A DNA stretch of 38,369 nt. Source: an uncultured Sutterella sp. (GTDB lineage Bacteria; Pseudomonadota; Gammaproteobacteria; Burkholderiales; Burkholderiaceae_F). Positions 22,865-30,184 of this stretch are shown here, piece after piece. The notes below the pieces were generated by a model. That model saw only the letters and a program-made list of their open reading frames with translations. It had not been told where the DNA came from and ran no database searches. Location: NCBI GenBank assembly GCA_905206365.1, contig CAJLHF010000017.1, positions 1 to 38,369 of the forward strand. Direction: 5' to 3'. Made by a program: the position numbers and the translations under genes. Each line of letters begins with the position of its first letter. Position 1 is the first letter of the stretch.

Positions 22865-23487
22865 CAGGGATTCTTCACCAACGAAATGAAAGCTTGCACG
22901 GCACGCCCCTTTTCGAAGCGAACGGCGAGCCAGTTGAGTTCGAGCTCCTGAAGGTTGCGGGCGTTGCGCAAAAAGCGCTGGCTGAACCAGTAGCTCCAGC
23001 CTCGGGCATCGCGATGGGAGGGTTTGCCCGCGAGTTCGAGCACTTCTTTTTCCGTCATGCCGAGACCGACCGGACCGAGTCGAACGGGGAGACGCTCCGG
23101 GGGCAATTTCCGACAGGAAACGGGCGGCGTATCGTCGTCGGCCCATTCGAGCTGCACCTCCGTCACGTGCACGGTATCGCTCGCGATCATCCAAACGCGC
23201 ACCGGACGCCCGGCTTCGGTTCCAGAAAGACAGGCGTAGTCGCGGGCGAAGTCGCCGTGACCGTCGCGAATTCGGGGCGCACCCGTGAAGGCCGCCGCCT
23301 CTTCGAGCGTCGTCACGTCGAGAACGATCTTCGGTTTGCCGAGTCGCACAAAGTCGGCGGGAGGCTCGGTCAACGTGGCGGGCGCCTCAAGGAGCGAACT
23401 CGGATAGGCAAAAGGCAAATTCTGGGCGCTCGCGCAGGCCGCGGACAGTAGTCCGAGCACGCATGCGAGCTCTCTCGGGCGGAACAT
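22864..23487 (-). CDS. Exported protein of unknown function
   Basis: This 207-residue product has a Sec signal peptide (MFRPRELACVLGLLSAACAS), with cleavage likely after ASA. I do not recognise the family. The C-terminal half reads GLGMTEKEVLELAGKP, then WSYWFSQRFLRN, then LAVRFEKGRAVQAF. That pattern (small-domain glycine turn, aromatic strand, 'F..G.V') resembles BamE/SmpA-like folds, but only at the level of layout. Two cysteines (ACLSG, VSCRK) may form a disulfide. GAGGTGA lies about ten bases ahead of the ATG. The stop overlaps the nadD start, so it is co-translated with nadD. In many Burkholderiales this position between purD and nadD is held by hemF. Confidence 0.7.
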   Translation of the reverse strand: MFRPRELACVLGLLSAACASAQNLPFAYPSSLLEAPATLTEPPADFVRLGKPKIVLDVTTLEEAAAFTGAPRIRDGHGDFARDYACLSGTEAGRPVRVWMIASDTVHVTEVQLEWADDDTPPVSCRKLPPERLPVRLGPVGLGMTEKEVLELAGKPSHRDARGWSYWFSQRFLRNARNLQELELNWLAVRFEKGRAVQAFISLVKNP

Positions 23488-23735
23488 GGACAGTCACCTC
23501 GGGTAATCGTGTTCAAGTCTCAACATAACACCGATTCCGATCGGGAAACGTGGTTTGCAACCCTTCGTAACGGGTTTTTGCCGCAGCACCGTCGTCAGCG
23601 CCCCGAGCGTCTTCGTCTCGAACGGAGGGCGAGCGACAAAAGGGCCGCCCGGCTGCGGCCGGTCGACCCCTATTTTCGGCTCTTCGATCGCGCACGCCGT
23701 GCGGTTAGCTCGGGCGTGCGTTTCAACCTCCGAAA
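23488..23735. other. Gap between purD and the exported-protein gene
   Basis: No gene is supported in these 248 bases. CGCACGCC / GGCGTGCG (23691-23720) form an 8-bp stem with a 14-nt loop about 16 bp after the purD stop, but no U-tract follows on the minus strand, so termination is uncertain. No clear promoter for the exported-protein/nadD unit was found. Confidence 0.4.
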
Positions 23736-25025
23736 TTACTTGGCGAGACGCGCAATCGCGCGGTAACCGATATCCGAGCGCATCTGCATACCGTCGAACA
23801 CCACCTCGCGGGCGGCTTCATAGGCCGTCTGCTGCGCGGCGCGGATGTCGGCACCGAGCCCCACGACGCAGAGCACGCGACCGCCCGAGACGACCGTGAG
23901 GCCGTTTTCGAACTTCGTGCCCGCGTGGAAGACCATGCGGTCGGCGGTATTTTCGGGGAGCTTTTCGATCACGGCACCGCGCTCGGGCTTGGCGGGATAG
24001 CCGCGCGCCGCACACACGACGCCGAGCGCCGTACGTTCGTCCCATTCGATCGACGCTTCGTCGAGCTTGCCGTCGATCGCCGCTTCAAGCACCGTCGAAA
24101 AATCGCTCTTGATGCGGGCCATGATGGGTTGCGTTTCCGGATCGCCCATACGGCAGTTGAATTCGAGCGTCTTCACCGACGTGGTGCCGTCGGTGTTCTG
24201 CTTGATCATGAGGCCGGCGTAGAGGAACCCGGTATAGCGGATCCCGTCGGCGGCCATGCCACGAACGGTAGGCAGAATGATTTCGCGCATAACCTGTTCG
24301 TGCACGGCGGGCGTGACGACGGGAGCGGGCGAATAGGCGCCCATGCCGCCCGTGTTGGGCCCCTGATCGCGATCGAGGAGACGCTTGTGATCCTGCGAGG
24401 TCGCCATCGGGAGCACGTGTTCGCCGTCGACCATCACGATGAAAGAAGCTTCTTCGCCGTCAAGGAAGTCTTCGATCACCACGCGGGCACCCGCCTGGCC
24501 GAACTCGTGCCCTTCGAGCATCATGTCCACGGCGGCATGCGCTTCGTCGGACGTCATCGCCACGACGACACCCTTGCCCGCGGCCAGGCCGTCGGCCTTG
24601 ATGACGATCGGAGCACCCTTGCGGTCGATGTAGGCGTGAGCGGCCTTCGGATCCGTGAAGCTTTCGTATTCGGCCGTCGGGATACCGTGACGCTTCATGA
24701 ACGCCTTGGCAAAGTCCTTCGAGCTTTCAAGTTGAGCCGCGGCCTTCGTCGGCCCGAAAATACGTAGCCCTTCGGCGCGGAAACGGTCGACGATCCCGGC
24801 GGCCAAAGGCGCTTCGGGGCCCACGACCGTAAAGGCCACGTTTTCACGACGCACGAACTCGACGAGCTCGGCGATATCGGTGAGGGGAACGTTTTCAAGG
24901 CCGCTCGCAAGAGCCGTGCCGGCGTTGCCCGGAGCAACGAACACTTTCTCAACGCGGCAGCTCTGAGCAAGACGCCAGGCGAGGGCGTGTTCGCGGCCGC
25001 CGTTGCCGACAACAAGGACGTTCAT
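23736..25025 (-). CDS. purD: Phosphoribosylamine--glycine ligase
   Basis: This 429-residue ATP-grasp enzyme makes glycinamide ribonucleotide, the second step of purine synthesis. The N-terminal VVGNGGREHALAWRLA is the GARS signature, GPEAPLAAGIVD follows, and the ATP-grasp core includes VIKADGLAAGKGV, DGEEAS and the metal-binding EFNCRMGDPETQ. Length is as in E. coli (429). It lies downstream of yebC, separated by a terminator, and upstream of the nadD unit. Confidence 0.97.
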   Translation of the reverse strand: MNVLVVGNGGREHALAWRLAQSCRVEKVFVAPGNAGTALASGLENVPLTDIAELVEFVRRENVAFTVVGPEAPLAAGIVDRFRAEGLRIFGPTKAAAQLESSKDFAKAFMKRHGIPTAEYESFTDPKAAHAYIDRKGAPIVIKADGLAAGKGVVVAMTSDEAHAAVDMMLEGHEFGQAGARVVIEDFLDGEEASFIVMVDGEHVLPMATSQDHKRLLDRDQGPNTGGMGAYSPAPVVTPAVHEQVMREIILPTVRGMAADGIRYTGFLYAGLMIKQNTDGTTSVKTLEFNCRMGDPETQPIMARIKSDFSTVLEAAIDGKLDEASIEWDERTALGVVCAARGYPAKPERGAVIEKLPENTADRMVFHAGTKFENGLTVVSGGRVLCVVGLGADIRAAQQTAYEAAREVVFDGMQMRSDIGYRAIARLAK

Positions 25026-25155
25026 GGAAAACCTCTTGAATGCTAGGGGTGGATGGAGGGAGATGTCTGCGGATATGGTCCGCAGGACCGTTCGAATCGG
25101 GCTTCGGACGCGTCGAAAGCCATTCTAATCGAAGGCTCGAGCGCACCCTGAAAAT

Positions 25156-25197
25156 GGAAACGCCGTCCGAGTGCTGGCGCATCCGGGCGGCGTTTCC
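25156..25197 (-). terminator. Terminator after yebC
   Basis: GGAAACGCCG / CGGCGTTTCC (25156-25197) form a 10-bp outer stem with further inner pairing. On the minus strand it is followed by ATTTTCAGG, a short U-tract, 14 bp after the yebC stop. Confidence 0.75.
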
Positions 25198-25210
25198 TCC
25201 GTCGGCGAGC

Positions 25211-25942
25211 TTATTCCTCGTCGAAAACGGCGGAGGTGTAGACCTGCTGAACGTCGTCAAGGTCTTCGAGGGCATCGATGAGCTTCTGCATCTTTTCGGC
25301 GTCGGCCCCGGAGAGCTGCGTTTCGTTGAGAGGACGGTAGGTGATTTCAGCCATTTCAGGCTCGAGACCGGCCGCTTCGAAAGCCTTGGAGACGGCGTCG
25401 AAGGCCGAAGGATCGCACGTCACTTCGATCGAGCCGTCTTCGTCCGACACGACGTCGTCCGCACCCGCTTCCAGGGCGACTTCCATGACGGCGTCTTCGG
25501 TGGCCTTGCCCGGCGCGAAGAAGAATTCGCCTTCGTGCTTGAACATGAAGGACACGGAGCCTTCCGTACCCATGTTGCCGCCATGCTTCGAGAGGAGATG
25601 ACGAACGTCAGCCACGGTGCGCACGCGGTTGTCCGTCGTGCAGTCGATGATGAGGGCGGCGCCGCCGATGCCGTAACCTTCGTAACGGACTTCTTCGTAG
25701 GAGACGCCCGGGAGCTGACCCGTGCCCTTCAGGATCGCATTCTGAATCGTGTCCTTCGGCACGTTGCCGCCGCGGGCCTTCACGAGAGCAAGACGCAGAC
25801 GGCTGTTCGTGTCGGGGTCGCCCCCGCCCATGCGAGCGGCAACGATGATTTCACGAACGAGCTTCGTCCAGAGGTTGGAGCGCTTGGCGTCCTGGCGCCC
25901 TTTGCGATGTTGGATGTTGGCCCACTTGGAATGACCCGCCAT
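25211..25942 (-). CDS. yebC: YebC/PmpR-family protein
   Basis: This 243-residue cytosolic protein belongs to the YebC family, whose members act as transcription regulators or as translation factors that relieve ribosome stalling on proline-rich stretches. MAGHSKWANIQHRKGRQDAK is the near-invariant N-terminus. The central NIPKDTIQ-like motif is VPKDTIQNAI, and YEGYGIGGAALIIDCTTDN is equally diagnostic. I use the ATG at 25942, preceded by AAGGATT; the eight-residue upstream extension is not family sequence. It is a typical neighbour of purD in Burkholderiales. Confidence 0.95.
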   Translation of the reverse strand: MAGHSKWANIQHRKGRQDAKRSNLWTKLVREIIVAARMGGGDPDTNSRLRLALVKARGGNVPKDTIQNAILKGTGQLPGVSYEEVRYEGYGIGGAALIIDCTTDNRVRTVADVRHLLSKHGGNMGTEGSVSFMFKHEGEFFFAPGKATEDAVMEVALEAGADDVVSDEDGSIEVTCDPSAFDAVSKAFEAAGLEPEMAEITYRPLNETQLSGADAEKMQKLIDALEDLDDVQQVYTSAVFDEE

Positions 25943-26160
25943 GATGGAATCCTTCTTTCTCTGCAAATTGTGAACGCAAGGTCCCGACCGGCCGGAAGGG
26001 TGCCGCCCGCAGGCGGTACGGACCGTTGCGGCGAGACCTCGAAAACGGGCCTTTCTCCAGGACCCCTCCGATACGCTCGGGCGAGCCTTGGAAAAAAGGA
26101 GCGGTTATTTTAGTCCAAACGGGAGAAGTCCTGCTTTGTTGTTCGAAAATCGCGGCAAAC
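25943..26160. other. yebC leader region
   Basis: No gene is seen. A hairpin GTGCCGCC-CGCA-GGCGGTAC (26000-26019, one wobble pair) lies in the predicted yebC leader. TAAAAT on the minus strand near 26108-26113 is a possible -10 element without a clear -35. Confidence 0.35.
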
Positions 26161-26188
26161 AAAAAACGGGCGGCCGAAAAGCCACCCG
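26161..26188 (-). terminator. Intrinsic terminator of the AbgA-like gene
   Basis: On the minus strand CGGGTGGC-TTTTCG-GCCGCCCG (one G-U pair) is followed by TTTTTT. A second, stronger hairpin lies between it and the stop codon. Confidence 0.85.
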
Positions 26189-26198
26189 CTCGGTACTC

Positions 26199-26230
26199 GT
26201 TCGGGCGCAACCCGGAGGTTGCGCCCGAAC
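26199..26230 (-). repeat. 14-bp hairpin ahead of the terminator
   Basis: GTTCGGGCGCAACC / GGTTGCGCCCGAAC pair perfectly around CGGA, 20 bp after the stop of the leftward hydrolase gene and ahead of its terminator. It probably contributes to 3'-end stability. Confidence 0.8.
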
Positions 26231-26250
26231 GCTAGAACCCGGGACGTGCG

Positions 26251-27528
26251 TTACCCGAGAATGCGACCGATGACGTTTGCCCAAACGGCGAGCCCCGTGT
26301 CGAGATCCTTTTCCTTGATGTCGAAGCGCGCCGTGTGGTGGCCCGACGGACGGTCGGAACCGAGCACGAAGAACGCGGCCTTGCCGCCGTGCGCCTGAAC
26401 GCGGCGGGCGAGAATCGTCGCATCTTCGGAGCCTCCGAAGTTCATCGGCTCTTCGCAGACCTTGAGGCCCGGGACCGCTTCGCCTGCGGCCTTCAGAACG
26501 GCCACGAGTTCAGGGTCGTTCGTGAGGTCGACGGCTTCACCCATTTTTTCAATGGTGTACTCGCACCCCTGCGCCAGGGCGCAACCCTTGATGATCGCGA
26601 CGGCGCTGTCGTACATGTACTGGTTGATTTCGCCCGTTTCACCGCGCACTTCCATCTTCATGACGGCCTTGCTCGGAATGACGTTGCGACCTTCGCCGGC
26701 GTTGAGCTGGCCCACATTGATGCGGGTCATGCCGGAGCCGTGGCGCGCGATGCCGAGCAGCTGTACGAACGCATTGCAGGCGGCGGCCATGGCGTTGCGA
26801 CCGGCGTTGGGTTCGACGCCCGCGTGGGCGGGTCGACCCGTGTAGGTGACGTCGAGCTTCGTCGTGCAGAGGAACCCGTACGGATTGATCGACATTTCAC
26901 CCGACTTGCACATCATGGCGATATGGGAGCTCAAGAAAAAGTCCGCGTCGTCGACGACACCCGAGGCGGCCATGCCGGCAGCGCCGCGTACGCCTTCTTC
27001 GGCGGGCTGGAAGAGGATCTTGATGCGACCCTTCATTTGGTCCTTGTTGTCGGCGAACCAGTGCGCAACGGCCAGACCGGTCGAGGTGTGGGCATCGTGG
27101 CCGCAGGCGTGCATCAGCCCCGGACGCGTGGAAACAAAGCCTTCCTTCGCGGGCAGGTGATCGGCTTCGGTCGATTCCGTCACGGGCACGCAGTCGATGT
27201 CAAAGCGCACGGCGAGCGTGGGACCGGGGCGACCCGTATCGAGCACGCCGACGCAACCCGTGTAGCCTTCCATTTCGGCAAGGAGTTCTTCGGAGACGCC
27301 GTTGGCGCGGGCGAAAGCGAGCCCGGCCTCAACCACCTTCGGATTGCGCCCGAGGCAGTTGTCGGGATTGATGACCTTCGTGCCCGTCAGCACTTCGTAG
27401 CCGTATTCGCGCAACTTGCCGATCACGAAGGCCGTGGTCGTAAATTCGCTCCACCCTTCTTCGGGCATCGCGTGCAGATGACGACGAACTTCAACCAGTT
27501 GGTCATGATAGGCGGACGTGCATGTCAT
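26251..27528 (-). CDS. AbgA-like M20 amidohydrolase
   Basis: This 425-residue cytosolic metallo-amidohydrolase of peptidase family M20 closely follows E. coli AbgA, a subunit of p-aminobenzoyl-glutamate hydrolase. Shared features include the N-terminal RRHLHAMPEEGWSEF, GYTGCVGVLDTGRPGP, the metal motif MHACGHDAHT, the catalytic Glu in FQPAEEGVRGA, and SGHHTARFD near the end. The abgB partner and abgT transporter are not adjacent, so a different acyl-amino-acid substrate is possible. The ATG at 27528 has AGGAGA eight bases upstream. The gene diverges from another M20 hydrolase across a 359-bp gap, and two 3' hairpins end it. Confidence 0.85.
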   Translation of the reverse strand: MTCTSAYHDQLVEVRRHLHAMPEEGWSEFTTTAFVIGKLREYGYEVLTGTKVINPDNCLGRNPKVVEAGLAFARANGVSEELLAEMEGYTGCVGVLDTGRPGPTLAVRFDIDCVPVTESTEADHLPAKEGFVSTRPGLMHACGHDAHTSTGLAVAHWFADNKDQMKGRIKILFQPAEEGVRGAAGMAASGVVDDADFFLSSHIAMMCKSGEMSINPYGFLCTTKLDVTYTGRPAHAGVEPNAGRNAMAAACNAFVQLLGIARHGSGMTRINVGQLNAGEGRNVIPSKAVMKMEVRGETGEINQYMYDSAVAIIKGCALAQGCEYTIEKMGEAVDLTNDPELVAVLKAAGEAVPGLKVCEEPMNFGGSEDATILARRVQAHGGKAAFFVLGSDRPSGHHTARFDIKEKDLDTGLAVWANVIGRILG

Positions 27529-27887
27529 TGTCTTTTCTCCTAGGGTGTGGCTCCCGTTCCGTTCGGGAACTTCTGCACGAACCATTATGGTCGGCTAACC
27601 CCAAAGGATCATTAGTAGAAACCTTATGTCTTCTAGCGATTCGCGGGGTTTCATGAGAAAAGAAGCCCGTAATCCTTGATCCGTCGGGGCTCGGTGCGCT
27701 CGCGTGCAGTGTGAAGACCTTCGTTTTCCTTGCGGTTCGTCACGCCTCGGGCTTTATCCCTACCTAACTCGGAGAGAAGGTTCTATATCATAGGGAGTAC
27801 TTTTTCCCGGAACGAAACGCCGCTCGGGCTTCCCTGCGAACCCGATCCCGTTCCGTCCGACCGACCCTTTCCTTCTGGAGCGTTTTC
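27529..27887. other. Divergent promoter region of two M20 hydrolase genes
   Basis: No gene is supported. GTTCC-GTTCG-GGAAC (27554-27568) is a small palindrome near the leftward start. TATATCAT around 27784-27791 is a possible -10 for the rightward gene, with no clear -35. Several six-of-seven NarL-like heptamers occur but none in a 7-2-7 pair. Confidence 0.35.
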
Positions 27888-29162
27888 ATGAGAGAAGCCT
27901 GCCGCATCAAGACCGAAGGCCTTGCCTACGCCGAACGGATTTTCAACACCGTGCGAGACATGTCGAAGGACGGTCCCGGGGTCACCCGTCAAGGCTACGG
28001 GCCGGTCGAAAGCCGCGTGCTCGACTACCTCGAAGGACTCGGTCGGGAGCTCGACCTGGAAATCGAAAAAGATGCCGCTGGCAACGTTTGGATGACGTTG
28101 CCAGGTGCGGACCGCACCCTCCCCGCATTCGTGGCGGGCAGCCACGCCGACAGCGTTCCTCAAGGGGGAAATTTCGACGGCCTGGCCGGGATCGTCGCGG
28201 TGCTCACCGTCCTCTGGTGGATGCGCCACACGAACTTCACCCCGAAGCGCGACGTTCGTGCGCTCCTTTTGCGCTGCGAAGAAAGCTCATTCTTCGGCAA
28301 GGCCTACGTGGGCTCGCTCGGCATGATGGGGCGTCTCACCGAAGCGGACCTGCAACTCAAGCACCGCACGACGGGAGAAACACTTGAGGCGGCCGTTCGC
28401 TCGCAAGGCGTCGACCCGAGCGCGCTCGTGACGGGACGTCCCGTCGTCGACACGTCGAAAATCGCCGCCTTCGTCGAACTTCATATCGAACAGGGCCCGA
28501 TGCTCGATCGCAATCCCGAGGTGCGCACCGCCGTGGTGACGGGCATTCGCGGCAACATCCGCCACAAGCGCGTCGTCTGCCACGGTGAAACCGCTCACTC
28601 CGGAGCGCTCGATCGGATTTATCGCCACGACGCGGTGATGGCGACCGCGCGGCTCCTCACCCGCATGGAAGACCGCTGGACCGAATGGAACGAAGCGGGG
28701 AAGGACCTCGTCTTCACGACGGGCGTACTGACGACCGCGCCGACCGCTGCGATTTCCGTCATTCCCGGCGAAACCACCTTCACGATCGACATGCGCAGTC
28801 TCTCGACCGACGTGCTCGAAGGCTTCCACACGCTGCTTCTTGAAGAAGCGCGGCGCATCGAAGCCGAGCGCGGCGTTCGTTTCGAATTCGACAACGCCCT
28901 GCGCACGGCCCCGGCTGTCGTTGATGCCGAGCTTTCGGATCGTCTCGTCGAAAGCGCCCGTCACGCTGGCGTTCCCGCGATGCGCCTGGCCTCGGGGGCT
29001 GGCCACGACACGGCCGTTCTCGCCAATGCCGGCATTCCCGTCGCCATGATTTTCATTGCCAACCAGAACGGCTCCCACAACCCGCACGAAGCCATGAAGC
29101 TCGAAGACTTCATGGCGGGCACCGCGGTGCTTTGGAACACCGTCAAGCGTTTCGACGAATAA
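27888..29162 (+). CDS. Zn-dependent M20 amidase, hydantoinase/carbamoylase family
   Basis: This 424-residue cytosolic enzyme matches the HyuC/AmaB/allantoate amidohydrolase group, which hydrolyses N-carbamoyl amino acids, ureidoglycolate or allantoate. Metal-site motifs in order: GSHADSVPQGGNFDG (first His and bridging Asp), EESSFFG (Glu pair), FVELHIEQGP (His), and the dimer-swapped NGSHNPHEAM (last His). GAGHDT is also typical. The substrate cannot be set from sequence; no dihydropyrimidinase or allantoinase gene is adjacent. CTGGAG lies eight bases ahead of the ATG. The downstream response regulator begins 63 bp after the stop and may be co-transcribed. Confidence 0.88.
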   Translation: MREACRIKTEGLAYAERIFNTVRDMSKDGPGVTRQGYGPVESRVLDYLEGLGRELDLEIEKDAAGNVWMTLPGADRTLPAFVAGSHADSVPQGGNFDGLAGIVAVLTVLWWMRHTNFTPKRDVRALLLRCEESSFFGKAYVGSLGMMGRLTEADLQLKHRTTGETLEAAVRSQGVDPSALVTGRPVVDTSKIAAFVELHIEQGPMLDRNPEVRTAVVTGIRGNIRHKRVVCHGETAHSGALDRIYRHDAVMATARLLTRMEDRWTEWNEAGKDLVFTTGVLTTAPTAAISVIPGETTFTIDMRSLSTDVLEGFHTLLLEEARRIEAERGVRFEFDNALRTAPAVVDAELSDRLVESARHAGVPAMRLASGAGHDTAVLANAGIPVAMIFIANQNGSHNPHEAMKLEDFMAGTAVLWNTVKRFDE

Positions 29163-29182
29163 GACAAACAAACAAAGAAAGA

Positions 29183-29225
29183 AAGGAGGCGCGACGTCCG
29201 TAAAACGACGTCGCGCGGTTTTTCC
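29183..29225 (+). promoter_or_regulatory. Shine-Dalgarno and hairpin ahead of the response regulator
   Basis: AAAGGAGG at 29183-29190 is a strong ribosome-binding site, but the only usable start codon, ATG 29226, is 35 nt away. Between them a perfect 10-bp stem GCGCGACGTC / GACGTCGCGC (29190-29217) could fold and leave eight bases (GGTTTTCC) between the site and the ATG. The same hairpin plus four T residues could instead be a weak terminator for the upstream hydrolase gene. Confidence 0.6.
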
Positions 29226-29906
29226 ATGGATTCTCCACGCAAACCCTGCGTCATCGTCGTCGATGACTATCCGCTCTTTCGTCAGGCGATCGCCTCGGTA
29301 CTTCACGATTCCGGCGAATTCGAACTCCTCGGTCTGACCGGGGACGGCACGACCGCGCTCAGTCTGACAAGTCTTCGTCCCGACATCGCCTTGATCGACC
29401 TCGACGCCGAGGGGTTCGACCCGATCGAGCTTCTGCGCGAGATCAAGTACCGTCAACCGAGTTGCAAGGTCGTGATGTTCATGGGATCCGCGCAGAAAAA
29501 TTCGAAAATGCTCATGGAAGCCATTCGCTCGGAAGCCAACGGCTACCTGCTTCGCAACATCGAGATTTCCGAATTCCTGGAGCAAATGCGCAACGTCGCC
29601 AAGGGCGGCATGGCCGCTTCGGAGAAAATTACGTCGGTGCTCGCCGAGCAGCTTCGCGACGGGGCGTTCCCCGCGGAGGATTCCGCACTCCTGCAACAGC
29701 TCACGAAACGAGAATTCGACGTGCTCTGCTGCATTGCTTCGGGCCTCACGAACCACGACATCGGTCAGCGACTCAATATCTCGGACGGCACCGTGAAAGT
29801 TCACGTGAAGCACCTTCTCAAGAAGCTGCACTTTCGCTCCCGCGTGGAGGTGGCGGTATGGGCGTCCGAACGAGGACACCGCATTGCCAAAGACAAACGT
29901 CCTTAA
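29226..29906 (+). CDS. NarL-like response regulator (REC-LuxR)
   Basis: This 226-residue DNA-binding response regulator has a receiver domain at 1-125 with acidic pair Asp13/Asp14, acceptor Asp58 and switch residue Ser88. The usually invariant receiver lysine is Arg110 (GYLLRNIE, against GYLLKDME in NarL). The LuxR-type helix-turn-helix spans about 160-215. Its recognition helix TVKVHVKHLLKK keeps the NarL contact residues (Lys191, Val192, Lys195, matching NarL Lys188, Val189, Lys192). It should therefore read TACYYMT heptamers. No NarX/NarQ-type sensor kinase is in the window. The in-frame TAA at 29202 forces the ATG at 29226 as start. A terminator follows. Confidence 0.9.
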   Translation: MDSPRKPCVIVVDDYPLFRQAIASVLHDSGEFELLGLTGDGTTALSLTSLRPDIALIDLDAEGFDPIELLREIKYRQPSCKVVMFMGSAQKNSKMLMEAIRSEANGYLLRNIEISEFLEQMRNVAKGGMAASEKITSVLAEQLRDGAFPAEDSALLQQLTKREFDVLCCIASGLTNHDIGQRLNISDGTVKVHVKHLLKKLHFRSRVEVAVWASERGHRIAKDKRP

Positions 29907-29939
29907 CAAACGGAAGCGCACCCTCCCCGCGACCTGCGC

Positions 29940-29977
29940 AAAGCGGGAGCCGGTTCATCCGGTTCCCGCTTTCTTAT
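29940..29977 (+). terminator. Terminator after the response regulator
   Basis: AAAGCGGGAGCCGG / CCGGTTCCCGCTTT (29940-29972) form a 14-bp stem with one G-U pair and a 5-nt loop, followed by CTTATTG. Confidence 0.85.
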
Positions 29978-30087
29978 TGCCGTTCGCCCGGGGCTTTCGG
30001 CCCACTCCCGTCGGAACAGCACGCCGGAGTGCGCGATCCGCCGCGAAGGACCTCCCGACATCGTACCCGTGCCGAGTCCGAAAACGG

Positions 30088-30114
30088 AAAGGGCGCCCTC
30101 TCGGGGCGCCCTTT
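30088..30114 (-). terminator. Terminator after dcuB
   Basis: AAAGGGCGCCC / GGGCGCCCTTT is a perfect 11-bp stem with a 5-nt loop. On the minus strand it is followed by CCGTTTTCG, 71 bp after the dcuB stop. The rest of 29978-30087 shows no gene. Confidence 0.8.
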
Positions 30115-30184
30115 TCGGGTGTTACGGGAGACGCTTCGGTAGCGCCTCCCCGACATCTAATCGTCCTCTTGGAATCGTCTTCTA

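Noticed and set aside
26000..26019. Hairpin with GCA-containing loop in the yebC leader resembling the one after fbp (10215-10231)
   Set aside because: Only the CCGCAGG or CCCGCAGG core is shared; two loosely similar hairpins are not enough to claim a repeat family.
29190..29223. Hairpin treated simply as a terminator of the carbamoylase-like gene
   Set aside because: Only four T residues follow and the next gene starts two bases later, so a plain terminator reading would leave the regulator without a leader. It was recorded as an ambiguous regulatory element instead.
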